From contig NZ_JADOBG010000002.1 of NCBI RefSeq assembly GCF_016786215.1, positions 186,001-250,000 on the forward strand: DNA of 64,000 bases, written 5' to 3'. The stretch's first letter is position 1, and each line of letters opens with the position of its first letter. Below the pieces are notes generated by a model, which was not told the DNA's origin, ran no database searches, and worked only from the letters and a program-made list of their open reading frames with translations. The position numbers and the translations under genes are program-made. The DNA comes from Legionella bononiensis (GTDB lineage: Bacteria > Pseudomonadota > Gammaproteobacteria > Legionellales > Legionellaceae). This document shows, in pieces, positions 42,629 through 51,574 of the stretch.

Positions 42629-45073
42629 TTAATTAATATATCGCCATTGCTGAACAATATTGGAAAAAATATACTCATCTGGATTAAGCGAAGTCATTTC
42701 CTGATCTTTGAATTCTCTGACTATTCTATTAAGAGGCGATTTTTTTATAAAACCCTTTGTACAAAGCTCAGAAAAATCTTCTTTCGTGATACCCGTCATC
42801 ACTTCAAAAAAATGTGGTGATTTGGTTTCAATGACATCTTCAATATTCATTTCACGCTCATAAGTCATATATATAAAATCTGCCATGCAGATGGCGAGTC
42901 GTTTTATTTGAGTGGCATACCATTGCTTATATGATTTGCGCTCTTTATCTTGTTCTTTTTCGCAAAATTCTTCTAATAGAGCCTCTTTCTCTTCATCGCT
43001 TTGACTAGGATCAGATTTAAGATTATTTAATATCTCAGCATCAATCCCAATTTGAATCAATTTTTCCGTACTAATGTCAGCTACATTCTGTGTCCGGTAT
43101 CCTTTTATTTTTCCCAGAATATCCTTTAATCTCTCATCTACTAATTTTAACTGAGCAAAATTCACTAATAAATTGGAAGTAATTCTCCTTGCCAAGGCAA
43201 TTTTTGATCCCTCATGGTTGAATGCCTCAAATATATCTTTAGCTGTAGTAGGCTTACTGACTAAATCACCTTCGTAAAATCGCTTGATATCCAATGTTTC
43301 GCATAATTTTTGTGCCACCATATCCAGATTATTTACGCTTATCTTGCCCTCACTACTTTCGTGCTGATCCAATTGATCCGCAATATTATTAGCGCAATCA
43401 TAAGTAACTGAAAGACATCGCGTAATAGCAAAATCAAAAACCCATGCCGTAGGCTTGAGTGATTCCATTCTTTTTTCATCAACCCATCTAGACTGAACTC
43501 TAAATATCGCTTGAAAGTAAGATTCAGCGGATTGCGTATCATTGAGAATTAGGATACTTTCCCATTCTTTAATGGTTACTCCTGTTAAAAATCTTCCGCA
43601 GGTTAATGTAATGGTTCCCAACTTCGTGGGGTCTTCTTTTACACTTATAATAGCTTCCTCGACCTTGGTTTTATCACGTGCAATGATTCGATCATACTCT
43701 TGCTTAGTTGCATCTGAACCAGAGGCATCGACTAAAATGAAATTTGTAAAGTAGGGATGGCTACACAATTTTTTGATTAATGCTTTAATTGAATCTACAC
43801 GTCGTAACCACCACACCGTATGTCGCTTTGAAGGGCAATTTAGTTTTTGGCCTAATTTACCAAAAACACTAATTGAGCGGGCATTATGATCCGAGCGAGT
43901 TAGACCATCAATAAAATGATCAACAGCGTCTTCATATGTAAAATTACCATTTTCATCAGTCTGAAATAATTTATTTAAGGAAAAATCGATATTGTCCGTT
44001 TCAAATATATTTCTTTGTTCAGCAATATCTCGCTCTGTTATTTCTATAGCAGAAATATTAAGATCCGGCATTAGACGATAGACTTTATCTTTTTTATTTT
44101 CGGGATCATTTGCTATTTCCTGATGCTTTTTTGTTTGTTCATCTAAATAGCTATATGTGAAGACTTGCTGAGCACAAAAATCGTCTTGCTCAATTAACTT
44201 AAACGGTGTTCCAGATAGATCCAATCGGTGAATAAAGCGAAGTTGATTAAGAATATGTGCGGCTCTTTCTGTTTTGCTACCATAATGAACTTCGTCAAAA
44301 ATAATTAAATCCCAGACTACTTTGGGAATGTTTTGTAAGCGACTCTTGGTTTTCCCATTTACATCAATCCATAAATCTTGAAGCGATACGCATACTACAA
44401 TCGATTGCTCACTTTTAGTAAAGTTTGCATGAGTATCTAAGTTAGGCTCTGTAGATATTTTGGACTTTGGTTTGGCACGTATACCAACCCAACCTTTAAA
44501 GTCTATATGTTCATTGACGGTATCTAGCCATTCATCAATAACATCCGGCTTATAAGTAACAATCAATACTCTCTTGCTTTGCAATACTTTGGCCAAGTGA
44601 ATACTAGTAAAGCATTTTCCAAAACGCATTTTTGCGTTAATTAAGAATCGATTAGGATAAGTAGAGGCTCGAATAATTTCTTCTGGATATTCTTTTAAAA
44701 ACCATTTTTTTGCTTTTTGAACAGCCAAATATTGTTCATTCCTTAAGGGATAATTATCCCTTCTCGGACTTCCATGGACTACTTCATTGTATGCCCTTTT
44801 TACATCATCAAACGTTGCGTAAAAAAATTCCTTTCCTGGGCCACCATCTACTTTTTTAATACCATTTTTCTTTAATTGAGCATGAACATGATGATCACGC
44901 TTACCGAGTGGAAGTGTACCAATCAAGATTGATTCCGGATATTCAGCATTGCTGGTGCCAAACTGTTGTTTAATTCTTTCCTTGTACCAACCCACTTTAG
45001 AATGACCAACTTTCACGCGCCCTTTTTCCAAATCAGACGGCGTTGCATAGGCATATAGCTCCAGGAACTCCAT
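42629..45073 (-). CDS. Restriction subunit: GIY-YIG-type nuclease fused to a superfamily 2 helicase
   Basis: The 814-residue protein starts with a T5orf172/GIY-YIG-like domain (ELYAYATPSDLEKGRVKVG near 5-23, then H-A-Q-L-K-K and EFFYATF near 90). A DEAD/DEAH-like helicase follows, with FLINAKMRFGKCFTS near 140-155, IIFDEVH near 255, LDLSGTPFK near 280 and, in the second half, FRVQSRW. It sits 1 nt downstream of the methyltransferase gene and would be the ATP-dependent cutting subunit. The GIY residues are diverged, so nuclease activity is an inference. It is the last gene of a three-gene operon. Confidence 0.82.
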   Translation of the reverse strand: MEFLELYAYATPSDLEKGRVKVGHSKVGWYKERIKQQFGTSNAEYPESILIGTLPLGKRDHHVHAQLKKNGIKKVDGGPGKEFFYATFDDVKRAYNEVVHGSPRRDNYPLRNEQYLAVQKAKKWFLKEYPEEIIRASTYPNRFLINAKMRFGKCFTSIHLAKVLQSKRVLIVTYKPDVIDEWLDTVNEHIDFKGWVGIRAKPKSKISTEPNLDTHANFTKSEQSIVVCVSLQDLWIDVNGKTKSRLQNIPKVVWDLIIFDEVHYGSKTERAAHILNQLRFIHRLDLSGTPFKLIEQDDFCAQQVFTYSYLDEQTKKHQEIANDPENKKDKVYRLMPDLNISAIEITERDIAEQRNIFETDNIDFSLNKLFQTDENGNFTYEDAVDHFIDGLTRSDHNARSISVFGKLGQKLNCPSKRHTVWWLRRVDSIKALIKKLCSHPYFTNFILVDASGSDATKQEYDRIIARDKTKVEEAIISVKEDPTKLGTITLTCGRFLTGVTIKEWESILILNDTQSAESYFQAIFRVQSRWVDEKRMESLKPTAWVFDFAITRCLSVTYDCANNIADQLDQHESSEGKISVNNLDMVAQKLCETLDIKRFYEGDLVSKPTTAKDIFEAFNHEGSKIALARRITSNLLVNFAQLKLVDERLKDILGKIKGYRTQNVADISTEKLIQIGIDAEILNNLKSDPSQSDEEKEALLEEFCEKEQDKERKSYKQWYATQIKRLAICMADFIYMTYEREMNIEDVIETKSPHFFEVMTGITKEDFSELCTKGFIKKSPLNRIVREFKDQEMTSLNPDEYIFSNIVQQWRYIN

Positions 45074-45074
45074 T

Positions 45075-46532
45075 TTATGACCACTCCTGAACTTTTTTCT
45101 TAATATGTAATTGTTCCTCGAGCGTTATATGAAACAAGGAAAATAATTCTTTATCCGTCCATTTTTTCTTTACATCAATATAGGGTACCCAACTCCATCG
45201 ATCCTTTGGTATATCCTGTGTTATTTTCCTTAAACCCAATAAGTAGCGAGAAAAATCTGTTTGAAGATATCGTTGGAAATTTTCAGCCTCCTCATTGGAT
45301 TCGTAACATCCAATAACATTATAAGTCTCAGTACAAATTTCACCCTTACCGATTATAAAGATATGCTGCTTCGGCAAGGTACATCTCTTCATACCTTTAC
45401 CATATGCCTTAGGAGCTACTACCTTATATTTGTCTATATTATCAGCGTTTTTCAATACAATATTTCTGTTAATGTACTTAATCCTACGCCCAGATGTATA
45501 GCATTTGATTGCATCAGGCTCTTTGTCACAAATGCTCTCGTTTCTCTGGAAATAGAAAGTTCTAAGCCCGAAGGGTTTTCCTGCCCAGGCAATTGAAGAT
45601 ACATATTGATTCACGTGTCCACTATTTAAAACCTTGCCAATAATTGATGTAGAGTAAGGATCATCAGGAATAATATCATATTGATTTAAATCTAAAGTGG
45701 TTTTCTCGTCTCCAACGATAAAAATTGGTTTTAAATTGCTTTGTTTCAATATCCAATGTAAGAAACACACTCCGCCTTTTATTTGTACTGTAGGAAAAAC
45801 ATCTTCTGCTTTCTCAAAATAGGTTATGCTCTTGATCTGATTACAAGTCATTATGGTTTTTCTAAAATTATCCAAGCCTTTTCCAGCAGAAAACCATCTC
45901 GCGGGTATGACAAATATAAACTCATGTACGGCATTCGATTGGATTAGCGCTTCTACAAAAAAATTATAAATTGGCTTAGCGCTTGCTCCCGCTCCGCCAT
46001 CAGACTCTTGATAAGGAGGATTCCCCACAGCAATAATTTTTTTATATTTCTTACTGGAATTTATATAATCAAGCATACTATTAAACTCCTGTATAAATTT
46101 TGGGGCGTCTAATCGCCCATCAATTTCTGATAAATAGTTCCCATTCCTAATGATTTGATTATATTTTTCATCATGCGAAAGCTTATTTCCTAAAAATGTG
46201 CGTAAACTCAATCGATGATGCCTCTCATCAGGCGACAAGCCAAAATATCGACCTGATCTATATAATTCTGCTTTTATATCTTCAAGCATTATCGGCGCTT
46301 CTTTGGCTATACTTTTATTCAGACAACTTAAGTATGCACAACCCAAAAGAATCTCTCCTGCTTTGCAAAATGGATCGAAGAAAACTACTTTTTCATCCAA
46401 AAAATCTGGTTTATCTAAAAGTGAGACCAGATGCACAGCTTTATCAATAGTCATTATTTGTTGATCGCGCCCTACTACATTTCCTAAAACATCCAATGCA
46501 TGAGCTGAATTTAGTGTTAAATTTGTCTGCAT
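45075..46532 (-). CDS. Eco57I-like adenine-N6 methyltransferase with target-recognition part
   Basis: The 485-residue product has a SAM-binding-like motif FFDPFCKAGEILLG near residue 50 and catalytic NPPY in AVGNPPYQESDGG near 169. A C-terminal half follows that resembles the recognition part of Eco57I-class enzymes (HIFIIGKGEICTETYNVIG). The ATG overlaps the upstream methyltransferase-like gene by 16 nt and the downstream helicase begins 1 nt after its stop. It should modify adenines in a specific site and protect host DNA from the helicase-nuclease. Confidence 0.85.
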   Translation of the reverse strand: MQTNLTLNSAHALDVLGNVVGRDQQIMTIDKAVHLVSLLDKPDFLDEKVVFFDPFCKAGEILLGCAYLSCLNKSIAKEAPIMLEDIKAELYRSGRYFGLSPDERHHRLSLRTFLGNKLSHDEKYNQIIRNGNYLSEIDGRLDAPKFIQEFNSMLDYINSSKKYKKIIAVGNPPYQESDGGAGASAKPIYNFFVEALIQSNAVHEFIFVIPARWFSAGKGLDNFRKTIMTCNQIKSITYFEKAEDVFPTVQIKGGVCFLHWILKQSNLKPIFIVGDEKTTLDLNQYDIIPDDPYSTSIIGKVLNSGHVNQYVSSIAWAGKPFGLRTFYFQRNESICDKEPDAIKCYTSGRRIKYINRNIVLKNADNIDKYKVVAPKAYGKGMKRCTLPKQHIFIIGKGEICTETYNVIGCYESNEEAENFQRYLQTDFSRYLLGLRKITQDIPKDRWSWVPYIDVKKKWTDKELFSLFHITLEEQLHIKKKVQEWS

Positions 46533-47317
46533 GTTGCCTCACCTTTGTTAGCAACATATTGATTTTCACTTCTGACGATTTGATCACTGGTAAATATAGT
46601 TCTAGCAAAATCGAATTTATCGCTACCCTGTCCGTTCTGAGATTCAAGAAATTTAATCGCTTGCTTAAAAACCAAGGGGATAATGTTTTTGTTTAGTTTC
46701 TTCTCGAAAAAATCAATCCAAGTCAAATCAAAATCAATAGGATGGTGTTTGTTTAATGCCACCCATTCGGCACTTAATTTAGTTTTTTGAGCATTAGAAC
46801 GAGATAATTTTGACTGGTGTGTTACCGCAGATAACATTTCATTTTCATGAATATGCCATTGTATAGCGCATAGTAAATGCGCAAGATAGTCTCTATCTCG
46901 ACCGATAAGGATCTTAAAATCGGTAAGTTGTAGTTTATCTAGTAGGAACTTTATTGATGCCTTAAAAAGACGAGTACGGCATTCCGCAATATTTTCGGGA
47001 TCGATATCAATCGCCCATAAGGAATGAATCGTGTTTGCTACAGCATAGTAAGCTGCATATTCTCTCTTATTATGTAAAATAGAGTTAGTATAAAACGCTC
47101 CCGCTCTTTTTAGAAAAATAGCAATTACGATATTCCCATTACCACAGCAGGGTTCAAAAAAAACGATTTCTTCATTGCTCCAGGAAAAATCATTCTCAGT
47201 AGAAAGAAGCTTTAGCATCTCCTCTACGTAATATTCTGGTGTAAATACCTCGCCTAAGTCTTTTACTCGTTCTTTTGAACGATGATAGTAATGCTCCAAC
47301 TGAATAATACCTTCCAT
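46517..47317 (-). CDS. Second methyltransferase-like protein, SAM-binding half
   Basis: The 266-residue protein contains DLGEVFTPEYYVEEML near residue 20 and FFEPCCGNGNIVIAIF near 53, the target and SAM motifs of N6-adenine methylases. I see no NPPY or DPPY catalytic motif; a DIDPENIAECR acidic stretch lies near 118. It may be an accessory or inactive half working with the NPPY-containing protein that overlaps it. It is the first gene of the operon. It could also be a regulatory or specificity subunit. Confidence 0.75.
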   Translation of the reverse strand: MEGIIQLEHYYHRSKERVKDLGEVFTPEYYVEEMLKLLSTENDFSWSNEEIVFFEPCCGNGNIVIAIFLKRAGAFYTNSILHNKREYAAYYAVANTIHSLWAIDIDPENIAECRTRLFKASIKFLLDKLQLTDFKILIGRDRDYLAHLLCAIQWHIHENEMLSAVTHQSKLSRSNAQKTKLSAEWVALNKHHPIDFDLTWIDFFEKKLNKNIIPLVFKQAIKFLESQNGQGSDKFDFARTIFTSDQIVRSENQYVANKGEATCRQI

Positions 47318-47404
47318 GGTGACCCCTAAAGTCCTATGGTATTTTATTATTCATTATAGACTTATATTAGACAATTTGAATTTTTAACAATAGAACTTTG
47401 CGGA

Positions 47405-50400
47405 TTATGTATATTTTTTACTATTCAATAACCTACAAAATAAATTAACCATTTCCATTTGGTCTAAATTATTGGCATAGGTATCTAGCAACATAGGGCT
47501 ATAAACTATGATTGCCATACATTGTGCGCGGGAAATAGCAACATTCATTCGGTTTTTATTAAACAAAAAATCCATCCCACGTGGGGATTCATTGCCGCTA
47601 GTTGCACACATGCTCAAAAATACAATAGGCGCTTCCTGGCCTTGAAATTTATCGACACTACCAACCTTGGCTTGTTGTCCTAAAACATTTCTTAGTTTAT
47701 TTACCTGATGGTTGTAAGGCGCAACATATAGGATATCCTGCCAATCAATGAGGCGTTCCTTCCCATCTTTATCAATAAATGTTCGACCAAGAAGAGCTTG
47801 AGTTAATAAGACAATTTGATCTACCTCTTCATCACTTGCCTGAGTATTGCCTTCATGCATAACCGGCACAGAAATGATACCTGCTTCTTTATTTAAAATA
47901 CCTTGATAACCTTCAGGCACTACAATGCGTTGTTTATCATTTTCTACTGCTGATTCCAACTTGCCCTCATAAATGGCGTCACTGATGAACTGATTGACAG
48001 CTGAGTGCATACGATAGGTGGTTCCTAGAAATACGCCCATGCTTTCAGGGATTGTTGGTGTGGTATGTAATAAATAATCTAAAATTGATGCACCACTTTC
48101 TTCTGGATGGCTGCCTTGAGAGGGTTGTCCCAACTGCATTTGATCACCCATTAAGATGATATTTTTGGTAGCACGGCTCATCGCGATTAAATTCGCGACA
48201 CTCACCTGTCCTGCTTCATCAATGAATAAGTAATCGAATGAATTTTCTAAATCTGGCCTTGCAAATCCCCATGCAGTTGTTCCAATAACACATGCTGGTC
48301 GCAAATTGTCTGCGATAGATTTATTCTCAAAGATAGAAATGCCAAGTTTAGTTAGTGACTCGTCTGTTTCTTTTGTGCAAGCAAAATAAGCTGATATGCC
48401 TTCTTTTTTGCAATATTCAGCGGTGCTTATCAATAAATGATTAATCGCCTTGTGGCTATTGGACGAGATACCTATTCGTTTTCCCTGTTTTAAAAGTTCG
48501 GCAATAATATGTTTTGCGGTATACGTTTTGCCTGATCCTGGCGGGCCTTGAATGGTAAGATAACTGTTATTCATATTGATGACGGCAGAAATAATTTGAG
48601 TAAGGCGAGTAGCTGGCTCATGGCTTGGTGCTATAGGAGAATCGGGCAATCTTCCTGTGATTCTAGGTGGATTACGCATCAAAAAATCATGAATCGCGGT
48701 ATTCTCTAATTGGCCTTGATAAAATTGTTCGGCACGGTGCATGATCGCCGTAGGGAGCGGTTCTGCATTGATGTCTTCATCAGGAATTAAAGTCACAACT
48801 TCACTTAAGTTAACTCCTGTCTGTAGAACAATAATACCTTCATTCAATCTTGAATCTTCTTTGACTACGGTAACACTTAATGTTTTTCCATCTGGACGTT
48901 CTTCTCCTAATACTTTGTATTTATCAGCAGCGGCTTTGAACTCCTGGCTAGGATCAAACCGATATTCATAAGCTAAGTTTTTGGAACGAGGTGTAGGCTT
49001 ATAAGGGGTTTTATCAGTACGTACACAATAGGCAAGACAATCAATGTCATCAAACAACTCATCAAAGCTTGATCCCAGTCTGTCAAATAATCTCCAATAC
49101 ATCGGCTTCTTTTCACGGCGATGAAATTCCAGGATCCAGGCAAAAAGACTGGCAACCTTGCTTTGTTGTTCTAGTGCTTGCGTTTTTAGGTGATTGGCTT
49201 TTTCAAGTAGTTTGTCATGTAACCGAATAGACTCTGTAATGGTTTCATTTTCAGGATCAGGTACTATCTCCGTTTTTCCAAGGTAGAATATTCCATTCTC
49301 CTGTTGACAAGCTCGCAACCAATCAACCAACTCTTGGGTAGAATGACAATCATCAATATTATAATCCCGAATCGCTTTTAAAATGCTTGAGCTCTCCCAG
49401 CTATCCCCATCAGGATCTTCACGCCAACGCTCATACACCACCACAGAATCACCACCGGAACCAACCTCTGTATCACGTTTCCCTCTGTATAAATGTTCAA
49501 CATTTTTTATTGAATAACGCGGCTCACCTAGGCGCAGGCACCCTTTAACAATTTTGTACAAATCAACAAATACCTCGTTGCGCAATAAGGTATCCACCAT
49601 AGCTTCACAAATGCCATACCGTCCCATCAATTTCCGGCATGCGGCTATTTCATAATTCGCATAATGATAAATATGCATATGCGGATCACGTTGCCAACGC
49701 TCAAATACCCATTCGATAAACGATTGAAACGTTGTTTGCTCCTGCACCTTATCATGCGCCCAGAAGTCTTTATATTGCCGAACCCCTTTCTCATCAAAAT
49801 AGGCAACGCCCCAAAGATACTCTAATCCCCCATCTACTAAAGGAAATCCTTCAATATCAAAATAAACGTCCAATGGAGATGCAGAAGGAAGCAAAGCCAA
49901 ACCACTTTTCTTTTGATTGTCATGTGGCAATAACTCGTATAAAGGTTTTTCTTTACCCATACTCATTTTTTGAATATTCGCCTGTAACTGAAGACGTTTA
50001 AGCACTTCCGTCTGAATTCCCTTAACTCTCAATTGGGGCAGTTCGATCAGGGATTGCATTGTTTTGATTCCAGCCTTGTTTAGCTTTTTGATTTGGCTCT
50101 TGGTAATCGTTGCAACTTGAGTTAGATGATCTAATGCGATAAGACGTTCATTGGCATAGGTAGACCAACGACCAAAGCGATCAGAATCGGCAGGGTCGGG
50201 TAAATCTTCTTTTGAAAAATGGCCATGCACTTCAAGAAAACGCTCTTTAAGATGCAGGTAATAATAAAAATGTTCGTTTGTTGCTAACTGCACCTGTTGT
50301 TTGTCACCCGTAACAACAGTAATCCTATTAGGTCTTTTATTTTGAATCACTTCCAGCATTTCTGCATAACAACATAATTGAATAACAAATTGAGGTTTAA

Positions 50401-50815
50401 CTGTTTTTGAAAGCTTAATATCCCAAGGTTCATAGTGAAACGCCCCTAAATCACTGTCTCCCTCAACTTTAACTAAGAAATCAGCATATCCTTTAAATGG
50501 ATGCAGTGATAAAGCTGCTTGATAGATGATATCTACACCTTTATGCATGGCGTTCAGTGTATCCTGATAGGCATTCTTTCCTCTTTCAATAGATACGACT
50601 TGCAAACTCTGCGATCTAAATGATGCTAAAATTGCCTGCTCAAACTGTAAGCCTTTATGTTGCAATACGGATAACAAAGGATCTTCTTTATCTACCAAAT
50701 CAAGCGTGCATGGCTCAATACAAGCCAAATGCTCCATTAAGGAAGCAAATGGACTTTCCATATACAACGTTAAGTCAGAAGGAGAATAAATAATTTGATC
50801 TGATTCAAAATGCAC
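47405..50815 (-). CDS. TM0106-type RecB-like nuclease fused to a UPF1/Dna2-like helicase
   Basis: About 1136 residues. It begins with a RecB-like nuclease (IIYSPSDLTLYMESPF near 7-22, FHYEPWDIKLSKT near 125). An RNase H-like domain follows (DVYFDIEGFPLVDGG near 312), and then a superfamily 1 helicase: GPPGSGKT near 762, LFIDEAGQ near 863, GDQMQLGQPSQG near 885 and NVAISRAQ near 1090. GTG 50815 is preferred because TTGGAG lies 6 nt upstream; TTG 50827 lacks a site. It is probably a defence or DNA-processing enzyme. The broken MazG gene lies 50 bp upstream in the same direction. Confidence 0.88.
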   Translation of the reverse strand: MHFESDQIIYSPSDLTLYMESPFASLMEHLACIEPCTLDLVDKEDPLLSVLQHKGLQFEQAILASFRSQSLQVVSIERGKNAYQDTLNAMHKGVDIIYQAALSLHPFKGYADFLVKVEGDSDLGAFHYEPWDIKLSKTVKPQFVIQLCCYAEMLEVIQNKRPNRITVVTGDKQQVQLATNEHFYYYLHLKERFLEVHGHFSKEDLPDPADSDRFGRWSTYANERLIALDHLTQVATITKSQIKKLNKAGIKTMQSLIELPQLRVKGIQTEVLKRLQLQANIQKMSMGKEKPLYELLPHDNQKKSGLALLPSASPLDVYFDIEGFPLVDGGLEYLWGVAYFDEKGVRQYKDFWAHDKVQEQTTFQSFIEWVFERWQRDPHMHIYHYANYEIAACRKLMGRYGICEAMVDTLLRNEVFVDLYKIVKGCLRLGEPRYSIKNVEHLYRGKRDTEVGSGGDSVVVYERWREDPDGDSWESSSILKAIRDYNIDDCHSTQELVDWLRACQQENGIFYLGKTEIVPDPENETITESIRLHDKLLEKANHLKTQALEQQSKVASLFAWILEFHRREKKPMYWRLFDRLGSSFDELFDDIDCLAYCVRTDKTPYKPTPRSKNLAYEYRFDPSQEFKAAADKYKVLGEERPDGKTLSVTVVKEDSRLNEGIIVLQTGVNLSEVVTLIPDEDINAEPLPTAIMHRAEQFYQGQLENTAIHDFLMRNPPRITGRLPDSPIAPSHEPATRLTQIISAVINMNNSYLTIQGPPGSGKTYTAKHIIAELLKQGKRIGISSNSHKAINHLLISTAEYCKKEGISAYFACTKETDESLTKLGISIFENKSIADNLRPACVIGTTAWGFARPDLENSFDYLFIDEAGQVSVANLIAMSRATKNIILMGDQMQLGQPSQGSHPEESGASILDYLLHTTPTIPESMGVFLGTTYRMHSAVNQFISDAIYEGKLESAVENDKQRIVVPEGYQGILNKEAGIISVPVMHEGNTQASDEEVDQIVLLTQALLGRTFIDKDGKERLIDWQDILYVAPYNHQVNKLRNVLGQQAKVGSVDKFQGQEAPIVFLSMCATSGNESPRGMDFLFNKNRMNVAISRAQCMAIIVYSPMLLDTYANNLDQMEMVNLFCRLLNSKKYT

Positions 50816-50865
50816 ACAAAACTCCAAGTTTAGTCTTTAGCAAATGCTTCCCTGCTGAAAAATCT

Positions 50866-51458
50866 TCAACTTTCCTCAATATATCTCGCTACCTTTTCAC
50901 CGCATGTTGCACAATTTCCATTAAGTACGATGCTCTTACCAACTACTGTGGCAATAGGATCCTTAATGGTAGAAGAAGAACGGCATTTACCACACCAAAC
51001 ATTGTTTAGAATCAACTCCTTTTGAGTCACTTTCGATTCCCAAATGTCTAAAGCCTTTTTAGTACCGCGAACCATGCCCTTCTGAGGTAACTTAGTTCTT
51101 ATTTTTGCTTGTTCCCAATACTGCATTAATTCATCAAACGATTTTCCTCTCAAATCGGCCAAGCCTTGTTCTTTGGCTATATCCTTCATCGCATTCAATC
51201 GATGTTCAAATTTATCGAGGCTTTTTCGTAAGGTAAGCTCAGGTGAAAAATTACTAAATACACATAGCGAAAAGGCTGCATGCAAAAGATCGCCTATTTC
51301 ATCCTGTAATGCTTCTCTCTGTTCGGGGAATGCAGATGTTCCTCTATTTCTAAACACTCATTACGAATCTGAGTCATGATTTGATCTTTGTTTTCCCACT
51401 GCAAACCAAAAGCAGCAGCCTCCTGCTCTAGGTGCTCAATTTCTTCAAAAATAGCCAT
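50866..51458 (-). pseudogene. MazG-like nucleotide pyrophosphohydrolase, frameshifted
   Basis: From ATG 51458 the frame reads a MazG N-terminus (LEQEAAAFGLQWENKDQI, then NECLEIEEHL), but meets a stop about 50 codons in. The second frame, from about 51330 to 50866, gives the expected continuation EALQDEIGDLLHAAFSL and KFEHRL of MazG. A 2-bp excess in the TCTCTCT run at 51314-51320 explains the shift: removal of two bases restores one 196-residue protein. It could be a real mutation, a phase-variable GA repeat or a sequencing error. A C-terminal Cys pair (WCGKC and GNCATCG) suggests a zinc-binding tail. Confidence 0.8.
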
Positions 51459-51486
51459 AGTATACTGCCTTATATTTTTTCGTTAC

Positions 51487-51571
51487 TTGCGACACTGCGA
51501 CAATTGCGACAGCTAGTTTTTACAATAACCCCTATCATTCAATATTTGTCGCAATTGTCGCAGTGTCGCAA
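51487..51571. repeat. Perfect 25-bp inverted repeat upstream... downstream flank of the DUF3987 gene
   Basis: The left arm (51487-51511) and right arm (51547-51571) are exact inverse copies separated by 35 bp. Each arm is built from TTGCGAC-type units (TTGCGACACTGCGACAATTG then CGACA). The right arm ends 4 bp before the stop of the DUF3987 gene, so in that gene's direction the structure is its 3' flank; it also lies upstream of the MazG-like gene. It may act as a large RNA hairpin between the two genes or as a protein-binding dyad. Confidence 0.85.
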
Positions 51572-51574
51572 AAC

